A stretch of DNA of 64,000 bases from Cacajao melanocephalus (GCA_963573385.1 CAUYLG010034896.1:25605-89604), one strand, 5' to 3'. Positions 11,228-25,000 are shown, counted from the first letter of the stretch. The notes: generated by a model from the letters alone, not told the origin. Numbers and translations are program-made.

Positions 11228-11392
11228 GATTCCCATTTTACAGAATTTAAAAGTGAGTCTCAGTGAGGGGAAGTAAATTATGTGCAGCCACACAGTTACT
11301 AACATAGTGCATTGTTGTTCTGTAGGTAGCATTGGAGGTTGAACCACATCAGTCTGACTCAAGATCCATAGTCTCTATGATACCCAGAATTC
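11228..11392 (-). mobile_element. MIR SINE, antisense
   Basis: 'cccattttacag', 'gtgagtctcagtgagggg', 'cagccacacagttactaa', 'ggaggttgaacc' and 'cagtctgactcaagatcc' follow the reversed MIR consensus in order. Confidence 0.8.
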
Positions 11393-14300
11393 TCTTTTCT
11401 TCAAAGCCAACTTCCTTCCAGCTTGGACACATTATACACCTCTTCCTAACAAAAGAAGAACCTTGGGAGACAATATGCCTCCACTTTTTTCTCTATTGGC
11501 TGATGGACATGGTCATATTCCAAGATTCTGACCTTCATTGACCTTGACCTTGATCTCCTTCTCTCCCTAGTCTGCCCAGTACAGGCAGATGTACTGGACC
11601 AGCTCACAGTGATGCTTTAGTGTGAGCTGCTCAGGATTCTGTGATTGAAGGATAGACAATAACTGCCAACTAATGCAATAAGAGAATCATTGGATGGATA
11701 CTGGCTGTAGTTTGCAAATCTAAAACCTGACAGCTGGGTCTCAGAAAGGACAGGAACAAGTTGAGTTCTGGGGACCCCAGCCAGCATACTCTCTCTTAGG
11801 CAGAACCAATGGAATAAGTCCTCTCCACCCACCTTCCATTAATGTCCCCTTTGTTTCTTGGTTTCTGTTGCCAGGAGAGAGCTTCTGATTGGCTTAGTTT
11901 GTGTCATAAGGCCCCCCTTCTTGGGCAGGTTTGGAGGAAATAACACTGTGATTGACAGTCCTGCCAGGTCTACAGGGAATCTGAGAGAGGTTCTGGCCAA
12001 AGATAGGCAGAATGCTGTTAATCTTAAATAAGGGACAGGAAAGCTAGGAGGTCAAAATTTATAGACATCTCCCACACCATATAATTAAATAAGATAAAAC
12101 CACAAAGGCTCACTTATCTCTCGCCTCCAAACCTAAATTGCAAATCTGCATGCAAAAGTCAGCAAAAATAAAGGCAGTAGCTTGTGAGTATGGGGAAGGC
12201 CAGGAGAATCTGACCTCAGAAAATCTGCATTTAAATCCCATTCCTGGCACCATGTTGTATTACCTTGGTCTTAGATGCAGCATTCCAAAGCCTACTGTAA
12301 AGCTTAGGTTTTCCCAGTACTTGTCGCAGGGAGTCAACAGAATGATAACATGAGATGCAGCTTCTACAAGTGCATGGGGAATCAGTACTCACTCATCTGA
12401 ATCTGCTGTAGAAAGGATTGGCATTAGGATTGCAGATAGCAAGTGAAGCTCATGCACATGCACATGAGTTTGCAAACTATTTTAAACACTTGTAAAAATC
12501 TCTCCTGAGCCATTTATTTAAGCAGAGCTGGTAACATTGAATAAATGACAGCCCTTTCTTAAAGGGGAGTCTTTTAATTCTGAGTGACTGGCAGATTTCA
12601 CAGCAATTGATATTTTGAAAGTCGCATTGGTGACTTGAAATTTTCAAGAGCAATTATCTTTGAAATTGTGGATTCTGCAAATGTAGATACTGATATCCAA
12701 CTTGTATCTGCAGTCTTCTCTATATACCATTCAGTATATCATAGCTGTCTGTCACAAACATAATACCCCCAAACTTTCAGCTGTTCAGAAATCTAACAAC
12801 TGCCTTTTCAGTAGGATTACTCTGTACTAATAATTGAATAAAGCAATATAAGATTCATCCAGAGTGTATCTGCCATTTTTAGAGGTTCTCAGCCCAAAGT
12901 TGAAGGGACCCAGGCCATGGCAGATTTTTAAGAGAAATTTTGACATAGAGTGTTACTGTATGGGCAGTGCCAATAGATGACTCAAGAACTCTTACCATTG
13001 TTTAAAAAAAAAAGTGAAATCCCTGATATTACCCATTTAAAATGTGAGCATTCTAGAGGGACAAAAACTATAATGAATTACAATTGCCTTATTTCCCATT
13101 ATTTTAGTTAATGTTTTTAAACAATAGTGTCTGGAATTGGTTAAGGAAGAACAGTTACTTGAAATATGTGCTGTTTTGAACAAACTGATCCTGTCTTAAT
13201 GAGCTTTTACAGTGTTTTATGCATGACTTACTACCCATATTACATTGCTAAGGTAAGCTACTTAAAACGGTGGTGCAATGTGATGTTTTTCAGTTCATTT
13301 GTCTGTTTCATTAATGATGGAATGTATTTTCCAGCACACGAATCCTATTTATGATCAAGACATTGTTGTTCCGTAGATCAACTTAAACTCTTACACTGTG
13401 TAATTTACCTGCTGTCAAATCTCATTTGAAGAGCTGTTGTCTAGCATTGCTCCAGTCAAAAACATGCCCCACTGTAATGAGCTATGCATGTTGTGTCTAG
13501 TATTATTTATTTTTAATAAACTTTATTCACCCTAACACACTTCGGGAAACTGAAAATCTGTCATATTTTCTCTCTTCTTCTTCCTTTTTTAACCAACTTA
13601 CTTCCCAACTAGGGTGATGGTTCACAATCACAATCACAAAAAAGTGTGATTTTTTTTGTTCTTTCAAATGTGTCTTAATGGATAACAGCTAACTAGATAA
13701 ATGTACAGGAGAAATATAAAAATAATTTGGTATTAAAAACAAGACTAATCATTAACAATACAAATAATTTTCTAAACTAAAATGGCTAGAATAATACATA
13801 AAATTAGACTTCTAGGACAGAGCCCCCTGTGTGATTTGAGGAGCCCAGCTCATTTATTAAATATGATCAGTATGTCTCATCATGGAAAGACTGCTCCTTG
13901 AGAATGCATGTCAGTGTGTTCAAATGCCCGGGTTATTGAAGCCATTTCCATTTGCTCAGATCTCAACTACCTATAAATGGGTAAATACTACCATGGATAC
14001 CTTTTACTTTCTTCATGACCCTTTTCAACAGTCTGTGCCCCATAGATGCCATCTTCCCTTCATTATAGGCAGGAAATCCATGCCTGCCTCACTAGGGCAT
14101 AGTTGCATGTAGTTTATGCAAAGGCCAATATTTTGCTTAGAAAAATAGAGACTCACTAAGTGTCACAGGTGGTGGGTGATGCTTCGTCCTTTCCACTCAA
14201 GAGGCACATGTCCTTAGTAGGGAGAAGCAACCTGAACATCTGCTGTGGTTTCAGAGTATATCGTCAAGCTGAGTATGACTCTAGCATTCCAAGATAAGGC

Positions 14301-14667
14301 TGGTTTTTTCATGTCCACCATGTAAAGCAAGCCCACAACTTTATCTGGGGCTCAGCTGAAGGTCAGCCATCTGTTCCACCACGAGAAAAGAAAATGACGG
14401 AGTTGAGCTGAATAAGACATGATTCTGTGCTGTACTTCACAGGTGAATTTACTGATTTCATTGGTACATCCTGCTGTAGTTTTCTCTTCACATGTTGGCT
14501 TTATATTCCAAACTCCACATAAGATGCAACTTTATTCTACGAGCTTTGGAATGCTGTATGTGAAATAGGTTTTGTGCACAGCTTTTTTCCAACATACTCT
14601 TCTTTAGTCAACGGTTCCTGTGGGTTCTTGGGCCTTTGCCTTCCTGTCTTTAGCCTCTTCTCTGAGC
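11393..14667. other. Long repeat-poor stretch
   Basis: Over 3.2 kb I recognise no Alu, L1, LTR or RNA gene, apart from a weak MIR-like patch near 12205-12270. The part from about 12440 to 13480 is AT-rich, with 'atttattta', 'aattgat' and 'attaatg' type sites, and has the feel of conserved non-coding DNA. No open frame above 76 codons looks coding. Confidence 0.45.
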
Positions 14668-14790
14668 AGTGCGATATAGCCTTGAAAAGACTTAGAAGTT
14701 GGGCAGAAGGGAGTTTGAATCCTGGCTCCACTCTGTGTGACCTTGGGCAAGGTACTTACATTCAACTACAAAACTGGCACTGCTGCTGAT
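14668..14790 (+). mobile_element. MIR SINE, sense
   Basis: 'gggagtttgaatcctggctcc' and 'ctgtgtgaccttgggcaagg' plus 'tacttaca' are clear MIR core sequence. The 5' part ('acttagaagttggg') is weaker. Confidence 0.8.
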
Positions 14791-15547
14791 GTTACAAACA
14801 AATAGTGAGGAATAACATAGTTAAAGAATGCAGAAGAACAGCCAGCATGATAGTAGCTTGTCTGTGTAGGATGCTTGTAATTATGATCATCACTCATCCT
14901 AAATTCATATGTGGAAGCCCACATAAGGTAAGCATGGCATCTTACCAGTAAACTCCACTGAATCTGAGGAAGGCCCTTAGGCCCTCTGGCAAGGTAACAT
15001 TCAGAGTGCTGACAATGCTGCTGCATGTGGAATTTACTTATAGGAAGGTCAGTTGGTTCCACTAAACTCTGATGTCATATCTACCTTGTACCAGAGGCAA
15101 ACAAATGCTAACCAATAGCACAGAAACTTGGAGTTAACGGTGTGCACATTTAAACCTCTCCTCCAACTCCACTCTGTATACTAACTGTTTCCTGTGAAAT
15201 CACTGCTTTCTTCCCCTAAATGACTAACTGGTGATAGATGTTGTCTGGTGTAATAATAATTATGTAGGACCCATAGACACATATTTCATCACCAATTTGT
15301 GCTTTGTGAAGATTTTTCTTTAAGGGAAAAAATAATTTGCAAATATATTGCAAACTCTGGATTGAACAAAAAAACCTAAGCTCTGAGAAAATTTTTAATT
15401 TTTTCTTAGTTGGTTCTCCTTACCATGGGGTTCTTTCTGCATCACCTAGTCATCTGAATCTTGCATAATTTAAACAAGGCTCTTAGGTAACCTTCAATTT
15501 ATATCTAAATTATTAGTGTGCTTGTTATGAGGAGGGAATGCTCTTTC
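14791..15547. other. Unrecognised sequence
   Basis: No family recognised, except that 14890-14963 recurs at 16924-16997 (see the separate entries). Confidence 0.45.
14890..14963 (+). repeat. 74-bp dispersed duplicate, copy 1
   Basis: Shares 74 gapless bases with 16924-16997, about 88% identical, including 'agcccacataaggta' and 'gcatggcatcttaccag'. Homology stops abruptly on both sides. Family unknown. Confidence 0.9.
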
Positions 15548-15648
15548 TGTTCATTTGCTGATTCAGCACCAGGATTCTATACTAGGAACTATGCTAAGTT
15601 CTAGTGTTATAGAGAGGTTAATATATGGGAGTATATATTAAAACACAT
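15548..15648 (-). mobile_element. L2 LINE 3' end fragment, antisense
   Basis: 'gttcatttgctgattcagc' then 'actaggaactatgctaagttct' resembles the reversed L2 3' end ('ttcattcaacaaat...ggcactgtgctagg'). It is cut by the THE1 LTR at 15649. Confidence 0.5.
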
Positions 15649-16025
15649 TGTATTAGTTCATTTTCACACTTCTATGAGAAATATCCAAGACTGGGTAATT
15701 TATAAAGGAAAGAGGTTTAACCAACTCACAGTTCTACAGGGCTGAGGAGGTCTCAGGAAACTTACAATCATGGTGGAAGGGGAAGCAAACATGTCCTTCA
15801 CATGGTGGTGAGAGAGAAAAGTGCAGAGAGAAAAGGGGAAGAGCCCCCTTATAAAACCATCAGCTCTCATGAGAACTCACTGACTATCACAAGAACAGCA
15901 TGGGGGAACCACTCCCATTATCTAATCACCTCCCATGAGGTCCCTCCCCTAATACATGGGGATTACAATTTGGATTTCAATTCAAGATGAGATTTGAGTG
16001 CGGGACACAGAGCCAGACCATATCA
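15649..16025 (-). mobile_element. Solo LTR, ERVL-MaLR (THE1-like), antisense
   Basis: Reads TGTATTAG...CATATCA, the reversed THE1 LTR termini. The flanking pentamers are both CACAT (15644-15648 and 16026-16030), a perfect 5-bp TSD. Internal landmarks: 'agactgggtaatttataaag', 'ggaaacttacaatcatgg', 'gagaactcactgactatcac' and 'gagatttgagtg'. The 377-bp length fits THE1 with small deletions. No provirus interior remains, so this is a recombined solo LTR. Confidence 0.95.
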
Positions 16026-16681
16026 CACATAGACACACATACTGAATAACTGCGATTATAATTGACATACTGACCAAGTGGAGGAAGGATCTAGTTTGAG
16101 CTGTTTCATATGTGTTAAGGTCCTGGATTTTCAGCATCATAAACTGGAAGAAAGGAGTAGCAATGCACAAGCCGGTCAGTGCTACTCCTTGAGCTGGAGA
16201 TCAGCCTGGTGGGGGATGCTGGCTCCAAAAGAACTGGGGCAAATGTAGGGTAGTTGGATGCAGTCATAGATGTGCTATGGAGTGTGGTCTGTGGAGCACA
16301 GTAGTGAGTGCTGCGGAGGAGGTAAGAGGCTAATTCTGCAGGCGAGAGGTGCTCATTACCTGATGCAATCTATACAGATTTTAATGTTACAGATATGAGC
16401 TACAAGTACCCCCAACGTACTCACGGACACTGCATGATGTTCTGTAATATGTTTGATTTTATTCCACACAGCTGGGATATTAGTTGGGTTATTTTTACTA
16501 TAAAAGAATTTCAAAATCACACTGGTTTAAAACAACAAATATTTGTGCTTCTCATCCACGTGTATTGATCAGCTGAGCTTCATCTGCGGTGAGCTGTGCT
16601 CCAGGGTGATTTGGGTTCTGGAAGGTTTCATGGCTTCCTCTTTCTTCTTGAACAAGCGACTACCCATCTATGAGAACAAAG
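16026..16681. other. Unrecognised sequence
   Basis: No repeat or gene recognised. Possibly the remainder of the L2 interrupted by the LTR, but I cannot align it. Confidence 0.4.
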
Positions 16682-16895
16682 CAGAGGGACTCTTAACCTG
16701 GGCAGTGTTGGCCCCCTGGGGTTATTTGGCAATGTCTGCAGATGTTTCTGGTTATCACCACTGAAGGGAGGAGGTTGCTATTAGTATCCAATGGATGAAA
16801 ACTAGGGTTGCTGTGAAACATCCTACAATGCCCAGAAAAGTCACCCATTAATTAGCTGGCCCCAACTGTTAATAGTGCTGAGACTGAGAAATCCA
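16682..16895 (-). mobile_element. MER20-type hAT-Charlie DNA transposon, antisense
   Basis: Reversed MER20 order: 'ggggttatttggcaatgtct', 'gatgtttctggttatcacca', 'aaacatcctacaatgcccag', 'aatagtgctgagactgaga'. About 214 bp, near full length. Confidence 0.85.
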
Positions 16896-16923
16896 ACAGC
16901 CCAAATTTCTATAAACTTATCTT

Positions 16924-16997
16924 ATCACTCATTCTAAACTCATGTCTGAAAGCCCACATAAGGTAGGCATGGCATCTTACCAGCAAGCTCTACTGAA
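16924..16997 (+). repeat. 74-bp dispersed duplicate, copy 2
   Basis: Partner of 14890-14963, same strand, 2,034 bp downstream. It lies immediately 3' of the antisense MER20, while copy 1 has no such neighbour. Confidence 0.9.
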
Positions 16998-17165
16998 AGC
17001 CTTTACTTATCACCAAGCTCCATGACCAAAGCCTATGCTTGTGTTACATCTGCTTGAATCCAAAGTCATTATGGTTGGGCTTTCCATCCTGCCATGTTTC
17101 CTGGAGGCACTTCTGGCTACATGGCAGAGCCAGTCAAGAGCTAGAAGTAAGAATCTAGCATTTTA

Positions 17166-17580
<415 letters not shown>

Positions 17581-17644
17581 TTTGGATTGGGGTTATAGAG
17601 TTTAGCCAAAGGAGAAATCACTGGAGGCAGCTGCAGTCAGCCTC

Positions 17645-17780
17645 AGCTTCCCCTCTATGAAGTAGGTATAATAATGATACCTATCCTATGGAGTAATTAG
17701 AAAGATTGAAAAAAATCGAGTATTTGTAACATAGTGTCTAAAGCACACTGAGCATTTAATAAGCTTAAGCTGCTGCTGCT
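17645..17780 (+). mobile_element. MIR SINE 3' half, sense
   Basis: 'ctcagcttcccctctatgaa', 'ataataatgatacctatcct', 'aaagcacactgagcatttaa' match the MIR 3' half in order. Confidence 0.7.
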
Positions 17781-18595
17781 TTTGCCATTGAGAAAAGACA
17801 AGGTTATGTGGGGCTCATTTCCATTAAGGAAGCTCTTACTGTGTTTTCCTGAGTGTTGAGTTGTCTGGGGAAATTGGTCTATCTTCTCTTTTCTTTAAAC
17901 TTTTAAATCAAATCACTCCATTTTCTTATATCTTTTCAGTGAACTCTAGTATTTGGAGGCTGTCTGGCCTTCAGCTGTTAATTAAAAGTCATTTCTACTG
18001 TTAAAACAATTATCTGTTTTTCTTCTTATAAAAGCAATGAACCAGAGATTCACACAGACTTTAGGCAATCATAATCTTCTAAGGTTTGATTTGAGTGAAA
18101 GATCCCATGTGAAATCTGATTCTGTCTGCTACATGTAAGCTGCTGTTTTCATTCTGTTGCTCAAAATTGACCGAGGACATCTAGAAAGGAATCTGTGTGG
18201 CACCTTGATGCCAACTTAGTGGCAGTTCTTGGCCTTAATGTGTCTGCTGCACAATGCACCTTCCTCCTGTGGCCTGTGGAAATCAAAGGAGGGATTTGCT
18301 TGTTGGTTCCAGTGTGTTTTTCTGAATCTCAGAAGGTCTGCCAGAAACAAATGGGTAGAAACTGGTACTCAGATAAAAGCAGTTTTCTCTCTTAGCGACC
18401 AGACAATGGTGCTGTCTTTCTTTTGAAGTCACTGCTGGGATTTTATGGGCATATTTGATCCAATCCTGTGTTGGATACTAGAAAATCAGAGATAGGGAAG
18501 AGGTGTTCCTACCGCTGGAGAGCTCACAGAAGTAAAAAACAAAAAAGCAATAATAATAATAATTCAATTGTTCATTAAGAAATCTATGAAAATTC
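17781..18595. other. Unrecognised sequence
   Basis: Mostly unassigned. A patch near 18465-18530 ('ttcctaccgctggagagctcac') weakly suggests reversed L2 3' end. Confidence 0.4.
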
Positions 18596-18634
18596 ATATA
18601 GTATATACAATATATAACATATACATATATATGC

Positions 18635-18668
<34 letters not shown>
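18596..18668. repeat. AT-rich simple repeat with pure (TA)n
   Basis: Imperfect TATA/CATA units run into an uninterrupted (TA)n of about 28 bp ending at 18668. Likely cruciform-prone and length-variable. Confidence 0.95.
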
Positions 18669-18671
<3 letters not shown>

Positions 18672-18800
18672 GTAAAATAGACTTCCAAGTGATGCTTAGA
18701 CATGGATTGAAGGATAGATAAAAGTTCTTCGGGCAAACATCTTACAAAGTAACATTCTTTTCTTGCTACTTGTTTTCTCTTACGTAACTATAATTAAGAT

Positions 18801-19166
18801 AGATATTTACGATGAGTTCCTGTCCTTTGTAGGGACATGGATGAACCTGGAAACCATCATTCTCAGCCAACTGACACAAAAACAGAAAATCAAACACCGC
18901 ATGTTCTCACTCATAGGTGGGTGTTGAACAATGAAAACGCATGGACACAGGGAGGGGAGCATTACACACTGGGGTCTGTCGAGGGGAGATAGGGGAGGGA
19001 GAGTGAGGGGTGGGGTGTTGGGGAGAGGTAGCATGGGGAGAAATGCCAGATATAGGTGATGGGGAGAAAGGCAGCAAATCACACTACCATGTGTGTACCT
19101 ATGCAACAATCTTGCTTGTTCTTCACATGTACCCCAAAACCTAAAATGCAATTAAAAAAGATATTT
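18801..19166 (+). mobile_element. L1 LINE 3' end, sense, 5'-truncated
   Basis: Starts in late ORF2 ('gatgagttcctgtcctttgt', 18811), passes the ORF2 end and G-rich 3' UTR, and ends 'ccccaaaacctaaaatgcaa' plus a short A tail. Probable TSDs agatattt at 18801-18808 and 19159-19166. Same 3'-end type as several other copies in the window. Confidence 0.93.
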
Positions 19167-20003
19167 TTTATTGCGATGCTCATGTTTACCTACTAATGTA
19201 ATAATTTCTGTTGTCCTTTTAAAATCTTGGCATGCTTGGACATCAAATATTTGACATCTAGGATTCTCTTTGGCATTCCTTCTGTTGGCCTTTATTCCTG
19301 AGTGTTTCACTGCCTGCAAAGGTAGCATTCCTGTTTTTCTGTTTGAGATGCAGACACCTGGACGTCATCAAAGCTGAAGACGGAAAGCAGTTGCAGCTAT
19401 GTCCAGTGAGCTGGTTTCTTTTATCCCAGCCTAAGAAGTCTTTGTTGTTGTTTCTAGGCATGTGAAAAACAGGCTGAATTGAATATCAGAGAACGTTAAA
19501 TCATGACTTTACAATTTACTTCCTGGAGAGAAAAATATGAAATATTGAAATCCTCAATATTTTTCATTTAGAACAAGGAGAATAAGATTTAAATTACTAA
19601 ACAAAACTAGTGATAAAGGAGCGTGGCAAGTTTCATAAAACATCATGTCATCTCTGCAAAGCTGTGACAGGAACAGGAGAAGAAGAAAAATATGCTGGGT
19701 AAGGAAGAAGACAGGTGAACGGAAAGGAATTGTGAATGGAATTAAGAATGAAAACATGGGGAAAGCTTGAATGGGCTCTAAGTAAATAATCAGGTCATAG
19801 CTAAACTTCAGGGGAGATCACCGTTTCCAGTTGTTCACCTGCTCATTGCAAACTTTCAAAGTCCCAACATAAATGGAACAATTAACACAGCCCACAGACA
19901 GTAGTAGTTAGGCATCATGGAAAAACTAGGCTCTGGGTAATTCTAGTATTAGTCTGCAGCACATGACACAGCCGGTCACACCTCAGTTAGACTTTGACTG
20001 TCT
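19167..20003. other. Unrecognised sequence
   Basis: No repeat family or RNA gene recognised; no credible coding frame. Confidence 0.45.
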
Positions 20004-20319
20004 TGGACTGCCCATTTATTTATTTATGAGACAGGGTCTTGTTCTGTCACTCGGGCTGGAGTGCAGGGTCATGATTGTGGCTCACTGCAGCTTCAACCTC
20101 CCAGGCTCAAGTGATCCTAGCATTGTAGCCTCACAAGCAGCTAGGACTACAGGTTTGCCCCATCATGGCTGGCTATTTTTTTCTTTTTTTGTAAAAGCAG
20201 GGTATCATTATGTTGCCCAGGCTAGTGTCGAAATGCTGGACTCAAGTGATCCTTCCAACTCAGCCTTCCAAAGTGCTGGGATTACAGGTTCGAGCCACAA
20301 TGCCCGGCCTGGATTGTCC
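20004..20319 (-). mobile_element. Old Alu (AluJ-like), antisense, with decayed TSD
   Basis: Element 20014-20309. The tail has become TTTATTTATTTA, and 'gcttcaacctcccaggctca' plus 'aagtgatcctagc' are AluJ-type. TSDs tggactgccc (20004-20013) and tggattgtcc (20310-20319) differ only by two C/T changes, consistent with age. Confidence 0.93.
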
Positions 20320-21763
<1,444 letters not shown>

Positions 21764-22084
21764 AAAGACCTCTCTGTCTTTCACCTCTGGTTCAAAAAAG
21801 ACAAAAATGAACTAGAACATACCATTCTCTACATATCTGAATAAGAAGAAGTTTTGTTCACTATTATTCCATACAAAAAGTGACCACCATAGTGTAGGCC
21901 ATCAAACTCTCCTACACCCCTGCAGTAGATTCTTCGCTAGCCCATCCAGTTTCCATTTGTACCTCTTCAAGACATTCTTCCTACCTGTTTCAGAATGATC
22001 TTTGAAGATTTAAACCTGAGATAGTTATTCCCTCACCACCCTCCCTTACCTCCTGACCCCTGATGCCTTAGAGGTTTTATTTTT

Positions 22085-22675
22085 ATTAAGATGTAATTCA
22101 CATACCACACGATTCACCCATTTAAAGTGTACAATTCAGTGGTTTTTGGTATATTCACAGTCATGTAACCATCACTGCAGTCAGCTTTAGAATGTTGTGC
22201 TCACCTCAAAAGAAACCCCATCACTCTTGGAAGTAGCATCCAATGTCCCATCTTTCCTGTCTCTAAGCATCCACCAATCTGCTGCTTGTCTCTGTAGATG
22301 CATCTGTTCTGAACATTTTAAATGAAAGGACTCATACAATATTTGCCCTTTTGTGACTGGCTTCTTTTACTCAGCATAACTTTTTCCGTGTTGCCCCATG
22401 TTATAGCACCTGTCAGAACTTCATTCCATTTTATAGCTGAGTAATATTCCACTGATGGAATATTGATGGACAGTTGAGTTGTTTCTACCTTTTGACTCTT
22501 ATGAATAATGCTACTCTAAAATGCTGTGTAAGTGTTTTGTGTGGGGACATAGGTTTTCATTTCTCTTGGGTATTTGTCTAGGAATGGAACAGCTGGGCTA
22601 TTTCATATGCTAACTCTATGAACTATTTGAGGAACTGCCAGACTATTTTCCAGTTTTAATGCTGTCAAGTTGCCC
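22085..22675 (-). mobile_element. Old L1 (L1M-type) 3' region, antisense
   Basis: Reversed end of an L1M ORF2 and 3' UTR: 'acccatttaaagtgtacaat', 'tcagtggtttttggtatatt', 'gcttcttttactcagcataa', 'catttctcttgggtatttgt', 'tttgaggaactgccagac'. Divergence is high. A deletion with an exact 9-bp inverted repeat lies at 22443-22464. Confidence 0.88.
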
Positions 22676-23239
22676 TTAGGAAAGAGACCAAAAATGCTTA
22701 ACATGATTTACAGGGCCCCTCCTGAGACCTGGCTCCACCCACCTCTTCCAGCCCAGCCCACATCAGCTTCCCTACTTCTGTCATTCTACTTGGTCCCCAT
22801 GGATTTTGTGAAGTTTTTCAAAGGTACAGGCATTTGCTAAAGCTCTTTCCCTCCTTTACCCTGTGAACTTCCATCAGACAGACCTCTGAACAGCCTTCAC
22901 CTTCAATCTAAATGGGATCTTCTTCTTATATTCTTCCATGTTTGATAAGTTCTGAAGTGATTCTTATTTAATCTCACTAAATGCTGGCTCTAGATGAGTT
23001 GAAGAAATGTTAAGACTGGTTTTTAAATTAGTACTAACCAAGGGTCTACACCAGACTTGAGCTATAATAGGGGCATAATACATATCCATTGAATGAATAA
23101 ATAATAATGAGAGCAGGGAGGGAGGGAGAAAAAGAGATCTCAGGTTGGCAAGTTGGGTTTGAAATCTATATGAAGATGAACATTTCTTCCCAAATAATTT
23201 ACTGCTTCCCCCTTTTGCACTGAGTAATACAGCATATGG
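22676..23239. other. Unrecognised sequence
   Basis: No confident family. 'catatccattgaatgaataa' near 23085-23105 could be an L2 3' end in sense, too short to rely on. Confidence 0.4.
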
Positions 23240-23455
23240 GCTAGAAAACATTTTCTGTAAGGGCCAAATAATAGATACTTTAGGCTTTGTGAGTCATGCA
23301 GACTCTTTCTGCCGTCACTCAGTTCTGCTGTTCTAGCACTAAAGCAGCCATAGATCGTAGATAAATGAATGGATGCAGCTGTGTTTTAATACTTTATTCA
23401 CAATAGCAGCCTTGATGTGGCCTATTAACTATAACCCAACGACCTCTGTTCTAGA
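23240..23455 (+). mobile_element. Old hAT-type MER DNA transposon, family not assigned
   Basis: 'ttttctgtaagggccaaata', 'actttaggctttgtgagtca', 'tagcactaaagcagccatag' and 'ttaatactttattcacaata' in order. I know this as a frequent mammalian non-autonomous DNA element but cannot name the subfamily. A second copy lies at 56740-56955. Confidence 0.7.
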
Positions 23456-23511
23456 GTATTTTGATACTTGGTGCCTTCACACTCTGTTTTAATCCCATCT
23501 CTCCTTCCACC

Positions 23512-23546
23512 TTTGTTCCCCTAGAAGGTTCTTCTAGGGGAACAAA
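23512..23546. repeat. Perfect 16-bp hairpin with 3-nt loop
   Basis: Left arm tttgttcccctagaag (23512-23527), loop gtt, right arm cttctaggggaacaaa (23531-23546). The arms are exact reverse complements. Too short for a microRNA precursor and without an attached T run. Most simply explained as a replication template-switch product. Confidence 0.97.
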
Positions 23547-23821
23547 TACCTCATTTAGAAAATGTTTCCTGACCTGCAAAACAGAATTAAACACTCTCTG
23601 TATCATCCCTGAATGAGGCACATTCTTATATGGCTGCTTGTCTTCAATTGTGTTAAATTAATTGAATATGGACTCACTTACAGAGTGAAGTCCACAATGT
23701 CCCTACATCACCTCCAGCAACAAACATATGGTATGTTTGGTAAATGTTAAACTGAAAGAGAAAAAAGAGAAGGTGATTTGAATCAAACAGATTATCCACA
23801 CAAAGCATGTAGGTAAGCAAA

Positions 23822-24445
23822 GGATTGGTGGGAATGTAAACTAGTTCAACCATTGTGGAAGACAGTGTGGCAATTCTTCAAGGACCTAGAAATAGAAATT
23901 TCTATTCTGGGATTAGGTATGTACCCAAAGTATTAGAAATCATTCTGTTATAAAGACACATGCACACCTATGTTCATTGTGGCACTGTTTACAATAGCAA
24001 AGACCTGGAACCAAACCAAATGCCCATCAGTGATAGACTGGACAAGGTAAATGTGGCACATATACACCATGGAATACTATGCAGCCATAAAAAAGGATGA
24101 GTTTGTGTCCTCTCTAGGGACGTGGATGAATCTGGAAACCATCATTCTCAGCAAACTGACACAAGAACAGAAAATCAAACAATGCATGTTCTTACTCATA
24201 GGTGGGTGCTGAACAATGAGAACACATGGACACTGGGAGGGGAACATCACACACTGGGGTCTGTTGAGGGGGACTAGGTGAGGGGCAGTGGGCATAGGGA
24301 GGTTGGGGAGGAATAACATGGGGAGAAATGCCAGATATAGGTGATGGGGGGATGAGGCAGCAAACCACGTTGCCATGTATATACCTGTGCAACAAACCTG
24401 CATGATCTACACATGTACCCCAGAACCTAAAGTTCAATAAAATAT
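23822..24445 (+). mobile_element. L1 LINE 3' end, sense, 5'-truncated
   Basis: From late ORF2 ('ttggtgggaatgtaaactag') through 'gcaaagacctggaaccaa', 'ggcacatatacaccatgg', the ORF2 stop region, the 3' UTR and 'cagaacctaaagttcaataa'. About 620 bp. A small deletion after 'tttctattctggg' removes part of ORF2. The A tail has become TA-rich. Coding potential is lost. Confidence 0.95.
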
Positions 24446-24579
24446 ATATATGTGTATAAATAATGTAAACTATCTCAACAGATATTGACTAAATGTTGCA
24501 ATACTATTTTGAATTGTATTAAATATATTGTTAAAATTTATTTTATCTGTTTTACTTTTCTTTGTGGCTACTAGAAAAA

Positions 24580-24656
24580 CATTTTTTTAAACTTTTTAAT
24601 TATTTATTTATTTTAAGTTCTGGGATACATGTGCTGAATGTGCAAGAGTTTGTTAT
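24580..24656 (-). mobile_element. Minute L1 3' end, antisense
   Basis: T-rich start then 'attttaagttctgggataca' and 'tgtgcaagagtttgtta'. Only about 50 bp of L1 3' end is present, so extreme 5' truncation. Confidence 0.75.
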
Positions 24657-24708
24657 AACTTCAGTTAAAACACTTGTGAGTATTGTTTGGTTCCATTTTC
24701 TGCATTTA

Positions 24709-25000
<292 letters not shown>

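Noticed and set aside
23512..23546. microRNA hairpin
   Set aside because: A 16-bp stem is too short for a precursor, and the 3-nt loop is not typical.
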